Assembly: GCA_009775225.1 (NCBI GenBank)
Contig: VSPE01000039.1
Span: forward strand, 1-21,762
Direction of reading: 5' to 3'
DNA length: 21,762 nucleotides
Source of the DNA: Muribaculaceae bacterium
Lineage (GTDB): Bacteria > Bacteroidota > Bacteroidia > Bacteroidales > Muribaculaceae
The notes under the pieces were generated by a model, which was not told the origin of the DNA, made no database searches, and was given only the letters and a program-made list of their open reading frames with translations. This document shows, one piece after another, positions 1 to 7,609 of this stretch. Each line of letters starts with the position of its first letter. Positions within the stretch are counted from its first letter, which is position 1. The position numbers and the translations under genes were made by a program.

Positions 1-216
1 CAGCACAAATAGCAAATTGCCATCCAACTCTTGACCTCGAATTTGATTAACACTTTTTAAGAGACACTAGTGATATACCTTAAAAGAGATGTCAATTCAA
101 AATCACGGTGCATTTATTTCAGCAACGTATAACCTATTCGGGCGAGTTCAGCGCATACGACAAGGGCGCATACGGTATCGGCCTCTGACAACAGGCATTG
201 AGAGTCTCTCCCGGCT
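1..216. other. Upstream intergenic stretch, no supported gene
   Basis: I find no gene that I can support here. The first 120 bases are AT-rich and the rest is more GC-rich. A reading frame open from the left edge stops at 48-50 and could be the last codons of an upstream gene, but 15 codons are too few to judge. A second short + frame (84-197) ends in a protein-like stretch (YSGEFSAYDKGAYGIGL) with no start codon, and may be a gene remnant. Confidence 0.35.
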
Positions 217-247
217 GGGCGGAATTTTCCATAGGAATTTTCCGCCC
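217..247. repeat. Direct repeat within an imperfect hairpin upstream of the glycosyltransferase
   Basis: The 10-mer GGAATTTTCC occurs twice (221-230 and 234-243) with a 3-bp spacer. The same region folds as a hairpin: 217-224 pairs with 240-247, then two T-T mismatches, then 227-230 with 234-237 around a 3-base loop. No run of T follows on the + strand, so it is not a textbook terminator. It lies just before the promoter at 254-284, so it could be a terminator for an upstream gene or an operator. The repeat is seen directly; the role is inferred. Confidence 0.5.
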
Positions 248-253
248 TGATTC

Positions 254-284
254 TTGGCAGTACGGTGCAAAAGAGCTAATTTTG
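254..284 (+). promoter_or_regulatory. Bacteroidetes-type promoter for the glycosyltransferase
   Basis: The -7 element is TAATTTTG (277-284), matching TAnnTTTG exactly. A partial -33 element (TTG, 254-256) lies 20 bp upstream. The start codon at 302 follows closely, so the leader is predicted to be only about ten bases. Confidence 0.6.
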
Positions 285-301
285 CAGAAAATTACACAGC
301 C

Positions 302-1069
302 ATGTCGACGTTCGTGTCAGCAACCATAATAACGCGCAACGAGGCTCGCAACATCGAGCGCTGCCTCAACTCCCTTATCGGCGTCGCCGATGAGATTATC
401 GTGGTGGATTCCATGTCGGAAGACGCCACGGTGGACATATGCCGCCGATACGGATGCAAGGTCACCCGCCGACCATTTACAGGCTACGGCTCTCAGCGCC
501 AATATGCCGCCGGCCTGGCCAACGGACGCTACGTGCTGTCTATCGATGCCGACGAAGTTCTATCCGAAGAGCTGCGCAACAATATTATAGCGCTAAAGGC
601 GCAGGGCTTCGCGCACCGCATGTACAGCTTCAGAGTGGTGAACTATATATGCGGCCAGCCCATGCACCGAAGCGGCATGAAGCCCGACATGCAGATACGA
701 CTCTTCGACCGCCGATATGCCAACTGGGACTTGCTCGACGTGGGCGAGCGCCTCACATATCCCGGCGGCGTGCAGCCGGCTCCCGTGAGCGGTGATATAT
801 GCCACTACCGCTGCGCCGACTTCGACGAGCTGGACTTCAAAGAGCTGCGAAACGCCGAAATGCGTGGCCGAGTAATGGCAGCCGCAGGCATCGACGCCAT
901 TACACCTATGTCGTGGCTCAGAGCGGTATCCGCCTTTATAAAGTGCCACTTACGCGAAGGTGCCATACTCGACGGTCATGCAGGCAGACGCATAGCCCGT
1001 GCACGCTTCATGGCAACGCTTGCAGCATACCGTGCCGCACGCAATATCCTGAAAGAGTCGACTCGCTGA
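302..1069 (+). CDS. Family 2 glycosyltransferase, WaaE/KdtX-like
   Basis: This 255-residue protein has a GT-A fold N-terminus typical of family GT2: a first strand reading TIITRNEARNIERCL, then DEIIVVDSMSEDAT, and a D-x-D metal/nucleotide-sugar site at Asp82-Asp84 (SIDADE). The spacing and the GYGSQRQYA segment resemble the WaaE/KdtX group, which adds a hexose to LPS inner-core sugars; the actual donor and acceptor cannot be read from sequence. It lacks clear membrane segments and probably works at the inner face of the cytoplasmic membrane. I chose ATG 302 because an upstream in-frame TTG at 254 falls inside the promoter and would add residues that are not GT-like. It is followed by a 58-bp gap with no convincing promoter, so the kinase gene may be co-transcribed. 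Confidence 0.85.
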   Translation: MSTFVSATIITRNEARNIERCLNSLIGVADEIIVVDSMSEDATVDICRRYGCKVTRRPFTGYGSQRQYAAGLANGRYVLSIDADEVLSEELRNNIIALKAQGFAHRMYSFRVVNYICGQPMHRSGMKPDMQIRLFDRRYANWDLLDVGERLTYPGGVQPAPVSGDICHYRCADFDELDFKELRNAEMRGRVMAAAGIDAITPMSWLRAVSAFIKCHLREGAILDGHAGRRIARARFMATLAAYRAARNILKESTR

Positions 1070-1127
1070 GCCAACTCTTTTGCCGCCACTTTGTTTCCTG
1101 TATAGAAATTCATCACTCCGACATGAC

Positions 1128-2789
1128 ATGCCGAAAATCAATATATACTGTAAGAATACCGAAAGCTACATAAGCGTGGAAGGCGGCTCGACCCTCGGCG
1201 AAATTGCTCAGGCAATCGACCTTGGCTTCGCGCCTGTCTGCTGCCGAGTAAACAACAAGACCGAAAGCCTCGACTACACCGTGTACCGACCCAAGCTCAT
1301 CGAGTACCAGGACAAGACCACAGGCTCGGGTCCGCGAGTATACACCCGCTCGCTGTGCATGATGCTGTACGCCTCGGTAGAGTCTGTAATCCCGGGCACT
1401 ACACTCATAATCGAGCACTCCATATCGCACGGATACTACTGCCGCCTCGGCGGATACACCGGTGTGCCGCAGGAACTCATCGACGCCCTTCTGCACCACA
1501 TGCAGGCCCTCGCCGGCGCCGACTTTCCCTTCACGCCTCACAACGAGCTCACTGAAAAAGTGGCTGCGATGTTCGACAGCCGCGACCTCGGCTCAAAGGC
1601 CGAGCTGCTGCGCACCACACGCCGCCTCTACACCACCTACTATACCCTCGGCGACGTGTGCGACAGCTACTACGGAGCATTGGCACCGTCGACAGGACTG
1701 ATTGACGTATTCAATCTAATCAAGTATAAAGAAGGCTTCATCCTTCTGCCTTTCGACCCTGAGCATCCCGACCGTCCGCCACACCCCGTAAGACAGGAAA
1801 AGATGTACAAGGCGTTTACAGAATATGCCCGCTTCAACTCCATAATCAGAGTGCGCAATGTGGGCGAGCTGAACCGCGTTGTAATGGAGCACAAGCAGGC
1901 CGACCTCATCAATGTGGCCGAGGCCCTGCACGAGAAGGCGCTAGCTCATATAAGCGACGAAATCACACGCCGATATAAAGCCGGAGGTGCCCGCGTAATC
2001 CTCATCTCGGGTCCCTCGTCATCGGGCAAGACTACAAGCACAAAGCGCCTTGCCATACAGCTGATGACAAATCTGCTGAAGCCGCAGATGATATCGCTCG
2101 ATAATTATTTTGTGAACCGCGACCGCACTCCGCGCGACGAGACAGGCGACTACGACTACGAATCGCTCTACGCCCTCGACCTGGCCCAATTCAACGCCGA
2201 CCTATCGGCTATCCTCGCAGGCGAAGAGGTAGAACTTCCATACTATAACTTCGAGCTTGGATGCCGCCAGTATAAAGGCGAGAAAATCAAGCTTGAAGAA
2301 GGTTCCGTGCTGCTCATCGAAGGCATACACGGCCTTAACCCCGAGCTCACGGCATCTATACCCGAGCACATGAAATTCCGCATGTATGTGTCGGCCCTCA
2401 CAACCCTTTCAATCGACGACCACAACTGGGTGCCGACAACCGATAACCGCCTGCTCCGCCGCATAATACGCGACCATAAATACAGAGGAACGTCGGCCGA
2501 GGAGACCATACGCCGCTGGCCGAGCGTGCGCCGGGGCGAAGAAAAATGGATATTCCCGTATCAGGAAAACGCCGATGCCATGTTCAACTCCTCCTTCGTA
2601 TTCGAGCTGGCCGTAATGAAAGAATACGGCGAAGACATACTCTCGTCGGTGCCGTCCGACGTGCCAGAGTATGCCGAAGCCTACCGCCTGCGTAAATTCC
2701 TGAGCTACTTCAAGCCAATCGACTCATCGCTGCTACCCTCGACCTCGCTCCTGCGCGAGTTCCTCGGCGGAAGCTCATTCAAATACTGA
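1128..2789 (+). CDS. Nucleoside (uridine-type) kinase with N-terminal TGS and ThrRS-like region
   Basis: The 553-residue product joins two parts. Residues 1 to about 60 look like a TGS domain (INIYCKNTESYISVEGGSTLGEIAQAI). The next region resembles the second additional domain of threonyl-tRNA synthetase and retains an H-x-x-x-H motif at His97-His101. Residues about 285-490 form a P-loop phosphoribulokinase/uridine kinase domain with a Walker A motif GPSSSGKT near 295-302. Bacteroidetes genomes commonly carry this fusion annotated as nucleoside kinase; the likely reaction is ATP-dependent phosphorylation of uridine or cytidine in pyrimidine salvage. The role of the synthetase-like half is unknown. 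ATG 1128 was chosen over an earlier in-frame start at 1080 because the TGS strand begins directly after it. The next gene starts 6 bp downstream, suggesting one transcript. Confidence 0.88.
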   Translation: MPKINIYCKNTESYISVEGGSTLGEIAQAIDLGFAPVCCRVNNKTESLDYTVYRPKLIEYQDKTTGSGPRVYTRSLCMMLYASVESVIPGTTLIIEHSISHGYYCRLGGYTGVPQELIDALLHHMQALAGADFPFTPHNELTEKVAAMFDSRDLGSKAELLRTTRRLYTTYYTLGDVCDSYYGALAPSTGLIDVFNLIKYKEGFILLPFDPEHPDRPPHPVRQEKMYKAFTEYARFNSIIRVRNVGELNRVVMEHKQADLINVAEALHEKALAHISDEITRRYKAGGARVILISGPSSSGKTTSTKRLAIQLMTNLLKPQMISLDNYFVNRDRTPRDETGDYDYESLYALDLAQFNADLSAILAGEEVELPYYNFELGCRQYKGEKIKLEEGSVLLIEGIHGLNPELTASIPEHMKFRMYVSALTTLSIDDHNWVPTTDNRLLRRIIRDHKYRGTSAEETIRRWPSVRRGEEKWIFPYQENADAMFNSSFVFELAVMKEYGEDILSSVPSDVPEYAEAYRLRKFLSYFKPIDSSLLPSTSLLREFLGGSSFKY

Positions 2790-2795
2790 TACCCT

Positions 2796-3506
2796 ATGCG
2801 CCGACTGCTCCTCATCATCGCCCTGTTTATGGCTGCGACAGCTGCTGCCGCCGACAATGCTGTACTCGCATCAAGGGCATCGCGCGCCTTCGACAACCGC
2901 GAGTGGGCCAGCGCTTTTGCCATATACACACTCATCAGCACCGACACGCCCGATGCCGTAGAGCCTTACAGCCGCTCGATAGTGGCCGTATGGATGCAGC
3001 CCGACACCGCCCAGATTGGGCCGCGCGTAGAAGCCGCACTTAGCCACGGCATAGTTCTCGACAGCCTTCTGAGACAGATTGAAACCGAAGCCTTTGCCCT
3101 AGGCGACGCCGAAATATACAAAGGCATACTCCACACCACCGCCGAAGCGCTTCCCTTCCTGCGCCGCCCCGTCGACAAGGCACTGCTCTCATTCTACACC
3201 ACCCGTGCCGACGGCCCGAATATGGTGAAGTATGCGCGCATAATGCTTGCCGGACGCCCAGACGACATCGCTGCCATGCAGGCGCTTGCCAAAGGCTACC
3301 TGCTGGCCGGCGACACATCGGCAGCCAAAACAGCATATTCCGACCTACTCGTAGCCTCTCCACGCGACTACGATGCTCTTGTGGCACTCGCCACTATCAC
3401 CATGCCCGCCGACCCCGAGGCAGCCCACGCACTCATACGCCGCGCACTCGCCATAAAACCCTCGCCCTATCTCGAAGGACTCCTCAAAGACAGCAAGAAG
3501 AAATAG
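2796..3506 (+). CDS. Secreted TPR-like protein
   Basis: The product has 236 residues and a signal peptide (MRRLLLIIALFMAATAAAAD), so it is exported to the periplasm. The rest is helical and Ala-rich. The second half has recognisable tetratricopeptide-type pairs, for example around DDIAAMQALAKGYLLAGD, followed by AKTAYSDLLVASPRDYDAL and a final repeat ending in a Lys-rich tail. TPRs usually serve as protein-binding scaffolds; no partner can be named. It starts 6 bp after the kinase gene and is probably translated from the same message. A 140-bp gap containing the metG promoter follows. Confidence 0.75.
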   Translation: MRRLLLIIALFMAATAAAADNAVLASRASRAFDNREWASAFAIYTLISTDTPDAVEPYSRSIVAVWMQPDTAQIGPRVEAALSHGIVLDSLLRQIETEAFALGDAEIYKGILHTTAEALPFLRRPVDKALLSFYTTRADGPNMVKYARIMLAGRPDDIAAMQALAKGYLLAGDTSAAKTAYSDLLVASPRDYDALVALATITMPADPEAAHALIRRALAIKPSPYLEGLLKDSKKK

Positions 3507-3569
3507 CAACAGTATCAACAAAAGTAATGTGCCGAAAGTAGCCACAGGTACGGCAGAAAGAACGCCATC

Positions 3570-3600
3570 TTTGCATTTTCGATATTTTTTCGTAAATTTG
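3570..3600 (+). promoter_or_regulatory. Bacteroidetes-type promoter for metG
   Basis: TTTG (3570-3573) and TAAATTTG (3593-3600) are separated by exactly 19 bp, a full match to the Bacteroidetes primary sigma consensus. This puts the start of transcription near 3607, about 40 bases before the metG ATG. It separates metG from the upstream TPR gene as its own transcription unit. Confidence 0.8.
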
Positions 3601-3646
3601 CCGTTTGAAACAGAGAGGCGCCTGACGCCTTGAAAAACCGAGTAAA

Positions 3647-5692
3647 ATGGCAAAAGAATATAAGCGCACACTCATCACCACAGCTCTCCCATATACCAAT
3701 GGCCCCGTGCACATCGGCCACCTCGCCGGAGTGTACGTTCCTGCCGACATCTATGCCCGTTACCTGCGTCTGGCAGGGCGCCCCGTCACCCTCATCGGCG
3801 GCAGCGACGAACACGGCGTGCCTATCACTCTTAAGGCCCGCAAAGAGGGCGTGACACCCCAGGATATTGTCGACCGCTATCACAAGCTCATCAAAGAATC
3901 GTTCGAGAATCTCGGCATATCGTTCGACGTGTATTCTCGCACTACTTCCGACATACACCGCGAAACTGCGTCGGAGTTTTTCCGCCGTCTATACGATAAG
4001 GGCGAGTTCATCGAAAAAAGTTCCGAGCAGCTTTACGACCCCGAAGCAGGCCAGTTCCTTGCCGACCGCTATGTGACCGGCGAATGTCCCAACTGCCACC
4101 ATCCCGGCGCATACGGCGACCAGTGCGAGGCCTGCGGCTCGTCGCTCAACGCCACTGACCTCATCAATCCCAAGTCGGCCATCACAGGCGCCACTCCCGT
4201 ACTCCGTCCTACCAAACATTGGTATCTCCCCCTCAACAAGTGGGAGCAGGCTCTGCGCCGCTGGATACTCGAGGGCCACAAGGAATGGAAGACCAACGTA
4301 TACGGCCAGTGCAAGTCCTGGCTCGACATGGGACTGCAGCCCCGTGCCGTGTCGCGCGACCTCTCGTGGGGCGTGCCCGTGCCAGTAGAGGGGGCCGAAG
4401 GCAAGGTGCTGTATGTATGGTTCGACGCCCCTATCGGCTATATATCGAACACCAAGGAACTCATGCCCGACAGCTGGGAGACATGGTGGAAAGACCCCGA
4501 GACCCGCATCATAAACTTCATCGGCAAGGATAACATTGTGTTCCACTGCATAGTGTTCCCCGCCATGCTCATGGCTTACGGCGACAACTATCAGCTTCCC
4601 GACAACGTGCCTGCCAACGAGTTCCTCAACCTCGAGGGCGACAAAATATCCACTTCGCGCAACTGGGCCGTATGGCTGCACGAATATCTCGCCGACTTCC
4701 CCGGCAAGCAGGACGTGCTCCGCTACGTGCTTACCGCCAACGCCCCCGAAACAAAAGACAACGACTTTACCTGGCGCGACTTCCAGGCCCGCAACAACAA
4801 TGAGCTGGTGGCTATCCTCGGCAACTTCATAAACCGCGTGGTGGTACTCACCCACAAGTACTACGACGGCGCTGTGCCCGCCCCCGGCACATTCGAAACC
4901 TTGGATAACGAGGCTTTCGACGAGATGAAGCAGCTGCGCGAGTCGCTGACCGACAATCTCGAAAACTTCCACTTCCGCGAAGCCCTCAAAGACGCGATGG
5001 GATTTGCCCGCCTCGGCAACAAGTATCTTCAGGAGTGTGAGCCGTGGAAACTCGCCAAGACCGACCCCGAACGCGTAAAGACCGTGATGTATGTATGCGC
5101 CCAAATATGCGGCTCGATAGCCGTAGCAATGGAGCCTTTCATGCCCTTCATGAGCAAGCGCCTCGCCGACATGCTCGGCGGCCTCACCCTTGACTGGAGC
5201 ATCCTTGCCGGCGATAATATCGTAGCCGCAGGCACCACTCTGGGCCAGCCTGAACTGCTCTTCGAGAAAATCGACGACGAAGCTATCCGTGTACAGACCG
5301 ACCGCCTCGAAGCCATCAAGAAGGAGAACGCCGTGGCTGCCTTCAAGCCCGAAGTTCAGCTCCCAGAAATAAGCATAGACGATTTCGGACGTATCGACCT
5401 CCGCGTGGGTACCGTGCGCGAGTGCGAGGCTGTGCCCAAGGCAAAGAAACTGCTGCGCTTTGTAATCGACGACGGCACACCCGCCGGTCGCGTGATAGTG
5501 TCAGGCATCGCAGAGCACTACAAACCCGAAGAGCTTATAGGCAAGCAGGTTATATTTGTCGCCAACCTTGCTCCGGCCAAAATACGCGGCGTACTCTCGC
5601 AAGGCATGATACTGTCGGCCCTCAACGCAGACGGCTCGCTCGTGGTGGCAGGCCCCACTGCTCCCGCAACATCGGGTGCACAGGTTCGCTGA
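3647..5692 (+). CDS. metG: Methionyl-tRNA synthetase
   Basis: This enzyme charges tRNA-Met with methionine in the cytoplasm. The 681-residue protein shows the class I signature HIGH at 22-25 and, in place of KMSKS, KISTS at 333-337 (preceded by EGD). A single four-Cys zinc knuckle sits at Cys147, Cys150, Cys160 and Cys163; the second knuckle seen in some MetRS proteins is absent. The C-terminal ~110 residues (from about EISIDDFGRIDLRVG) are the EMAP/Trbp111-like tRNA-binding and dimerisation domain. The length fits the long bacterial form. It is transcribed from a strong predicted promoter 47 bp upstream. ansA follows after 46 bp. Confidence 0.97.
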   Translation: MAKEYKRTLITTALPYTNGPVHIGHLAGVYVPADIYARYLRLAGRPVTLIGGSDEHGVPITLKARKEGVTPQDIVDRYHKLIKESFENLGISFDVYSRTTSDIHRETASEFFRRLYDKGEFIEKSSEQLYDPEAGQFLADRYVTGECPNCHHPGAYGDQCEACGSSLNATDLINPKSAITGATPVLRPTKHWYLPLNKWEQALRRWILEGHKEWKTNVYGQCKSWLDMGLQPRAVSRDLSWGVPVPVEGAEGKVLYVWFDAPIGYISNTKELMPDSWETWWKDPETRIINFIGKDNIVFHCIVFPAMLMAYGDNYQLPDNVPANEFLNLEGDKISTSRNWAVWLHEYLADFPGKQDVLRYVLTANAPETKDNDFTWRDFQARNNNELVAILGNFINRVVVLTHKYYDGAVPAPGTFETLDNEAFDEMKQLRESLTDNLENFHFREALKDAMGFARLGNKYLQECEPWKLAKTDPERVKTVMYVCAQICGSIAVAMEPFMPFMSKRLADMLGGLTLDWSILAGDNIVAAGTTLGQPELLFEKIDDEAIRVQTDRLEAIKKENAVAAFKPEVQLPEISIDDFGRIDLRVGTVRECEAVPKAKKLLRFVIDDGTPAGRVIVSGIAEHYKPEELIGKQVIFVANLAPAKIRGVLSQGMILSALNADGSLVVAGPTAPATSGAQVR

Positions 5693-5738
5693 TACGCCTA
5701 TAACGTAATATACAGAAGTAACGAAGCATTAAATCCTC

Positions 5739-6782
5739 ATGAAGAAACCACGCATTCTCATAGTCTACACCGGAGGCACCATCGGCATGATAGAAGACCC
5801 GAAAGCAAAGACCCTCAAGCCTTTCGACTTCTCTCACCTAATGGAAAACGTGCCCAAGGTGAAGATGCTCGACTACGATATCGACAACATCCAGTTCAAC
5901 CCGCCCATCGATTCTTCAGATATGGACGTGTCGCACTGGCAGGATATAGCCCGAAGTATAGCAGAGCACTATGAGAAGTACGACGGTTTCGTAGTACTGC
6001 ACGGCACCGATACCATGGCCTACACGGCATCAGCGCTGTCGTTCATGCTCGGCGACCTGGCAAAGCCTGTTATAATCACCGGCTCACAGCTGCCTATAGG
6101 CGAGGTACGCACCGACGGAGAGGAAAATCTTATCACTGCACTTCAGATTGCCGCCGACCGCGATGCCGACGGCAATCCTACAGTGCGCGAGGTCGCTATC
6201 CTTTTCGAGAACTTTCTATGGCGCGGCAACCGCTCCACAAAACGCTCGGCCGACAACTTCAACGCCTTTAAAAGCAACAACTATCCCGAACTGGCAAAGA
6301 TTGGACTCGGCATATACTTCAACAACAACGCCCTGAGCAAAACGCCTTTGAACAAGCCATTGCACCCTCGCTACAATCTCGACACCTCAGTGATGTCTAT
6401 AGACCTTTTCCCGGGGCTTAACAAACATGTTCTCAGGCATCAACTGTCCACACCGGGCATAAAAGGCGTAGTGCTCCGCACCTACGGCGCAGGCAACGGC
6501 CCCACAAAGAGCTGGTTTATCGACGCTGTACGAGATGCCATAAGCCGTGGAATAATAATACTGAACGTCACTCAGTGTGTAAACGGCGCCGTACACTCCA
6601 ACCGATACATGGGAGGCGACTATCTCTCGGCTGCCGGAGTCGTATCGGGCCATGACCTCACCTTCGAGGCAGCTATCACCAAAATGATGTTCCTCTTCGG
6701 CCTCGGTCTCGGCCACGATGAAGTAGTCCGTCGCCTCACCGAGCCTATCGCCGGAGAACTTACCCTCAACCACGCAAAATAG
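5739..6782 (+). CDS. ansA: Type I L-asparaginase
   Basis: The 347-residue protein hydrolyses L-asparagine to aspartate and ammonia. The first catalytic Thr motif is TGGTIG at 11-16, and the second is HGTDTM at 88-93, where Thr90 and Asp91 would act. GSQLPIGEVRTDGEENL and the later GAGNGP segment also match the AnsA branch. There is no signal peptide, in keeping with the cytoplasmic type I enzyme rather than the periplasmic type II enzyme. It lies 46 bp after metG and 5 bp before the next small gene, so it may be read through into the following envelope genes. Confidence 0.95.
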   Translation: MKKPRILIVYTGGTIGMIEDPKAKTLKPFDFSHLMENVPKVKMLDYDIDNIQFNPPIDSSDMDVSHWQDIARSIAEHYEKYDGFVVLHGTDTMAYTASALSFMLGDLAKPVIITGSQLPIGEVRTDGEENLITALQIAADRDADGNPTVREVAILFENFLWRGNRSTKRSADNFNAFKSNNYPELAKIGLGIYFNNNALSKTPLNKPLHPRYNLDTSVMSIDLFPGLNKHVLRHQLSTPGIKGVVLRTYGAGNGPTKSWFIDAVRDAISRGIIILNVTQCVNGAVHSNRYMGGDYLSAAGVVSGHDLTFEAAITKMMFLFGLGLGHDEVVRRLTEPIAGELTLNHAK

Positions 6783-6787
6783 ACTAT

Positions 6788-7159
6788 ATGAAGGTACTCA
6801 CCACCATTTTGCTCCGCACGGCAGCCATAGCCGTAATAGCCGGATGCGCCTTACTGGCGCCCCTCCCTGCATCCGCAGCTGCCAAAGCTCCGGTATGGGA
6901 AGTGGTGGAAGCGGCCGACACCGACGGAGCCCAGGTGCCTATGACCGACGACTCGGCACAGACGCGCCTTGATGTGGCAGTTCACAACTCATATATCTAC
7001 ATCACAGTCGACCGACCGATGAAAATAGAGGTTTTCACCATTCTCGGCCAACTCGTGACAAGCAAGTCTGTAGTGCCCGGCACCGTACGGCTCTCAATGG
7101 GAACCCGAGGCATATACATAATCAAGGGAGCCGGCTCGACCCGCAGGGTCAATTTATGA
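6788..7159 (+). CDS. Small secreted protein with T9SS type A-like C-terminal domain
   Basis: The 123-residue product has a signal peptide of about 30 residues (hydrophobic run, then PLPASAAAK). Only about 40 residues separate it from a C-terminal segment that matches the pattern of Por-secretion type A tails: a strand, then EVFTILGQLV, then PGTVRLSM, then RGIYIIKG, and RRVNL at the very end. These tails normally sit on large cargo proteins and direct them through the type IX system; here there is almost no cargo. The gene overlaps dut by 4 bp (ATGA), so the two are translationally coupled. The tail assignment is by pattern; function is unknown. Confidence 0.7.
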   Translation: MKVLTTILLRTAAIAVIAGCALLAPLPASAAAKAPVWEVVEAADTDGAQVPMTDDSAQTRLDVAVHNSYIYITVDRPMKIEVFTILGQLVTSKSVVPGTVRLSMGTRGIYIIKGAGSTRRVNL

Positions 7160-7602
7160 TGAAACAGATTGACATAAAAGTAATAAATACATCGGGTCTC
7201 GAACTGCCCTCCTATGCCAGTTCTCAATCGGCAGGCATGGATATCCGCGCAGCGCTCGACGCTCCCGTAGTCATAGCCCCAGGCACCAGAGTACTCATAC
7301 CCACCGGATTGCGCGTAGAGCTGCCTGCCGGCTTCGAGATACAGCTGCGTCCCCGCAGCGGTCTGGCTCTGCGCAACGGCATCACACTTCTCAACTCGCC
7401 GGGTACTATCGACGCTGACTATCGCGGCGAGATAGGTGTTATACTTATAAACCACTCCGATGTTCCGTTCACCGTAGAGCGCGGCGACCGCATCTGCCAA
7501 ATGGTTGTGGCACCCTGCCTTCAGGCAGTATGGAAGCCTTGTAACGAACTGGCCGACAGCGACCGTGCCGAAGGCGGCTTCGGGCACTCGGGCATTAAGT
7601 AA
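7156..7602 (+). CDS. dut: dUTP diphosphatase (dUTPase)
   Basis: The enzyme hydrolyses dUTP to dUMP and pyrophosphate, keeping uracil out of DNA and supplying dUMP for thymidylate synthesis. All five trimeric-dUTPase motifs are visible in 148 residues: AGMDIRA (26-32), PRSGLA (66-71), GTIDADYRGEI (83-93), ERGDRICQMV (around 108-117) and the C-terminal EGGFGHSG arm. The ATG at 7156 overlaps the stop of the preceding gene; a second in-frame ATG at 7159 is an equally possible start, differing by one residue. A GTG-started TPR gene begins 7 bp after the stop. Confidence 0.96.
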   Translation: MMKQIDIKVINTSGLELPSYASSQSAGMDIRAALDAPVVIAPGTRVLIPTGLRVELPAGFEIQLRPRSGLALRNGITLLNSPGTIDADYRGEIGVILINHSDVPFTVERGDRICQMVVAPCLQAVWKPCNELADSDRAEGGFGHSGIK

Positions 7603-7609
7603 ACATCAC

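Noticed and set aside
89..250. 53-codon + strand ORF upstream of the glycosyltransferase
   Set aside because: No recognisable features, Arg-rich, and it runs through the hairpin repeat; not supportable as a gene.
1078..1108. Promoter between the glycosyltransferase and kinase genes
   Set aside because: A TTTTG is present, but the downstream TATAGAAA does not match TAnnTTTG.
3613..3634. Small hairpin (AGGCG/CGCCT) in the metG leader as a T-box or riboswitch
   Set aside because: Only five base pairs and a leader of about 40 bases; far too small for any known riboswitch or T-box.
3989..5104. Long minus-strand ORF opposite metG
   Set aside because: Shadow of a GC-rich gene with strong codon bias; the + strand has full MetRS motifs.
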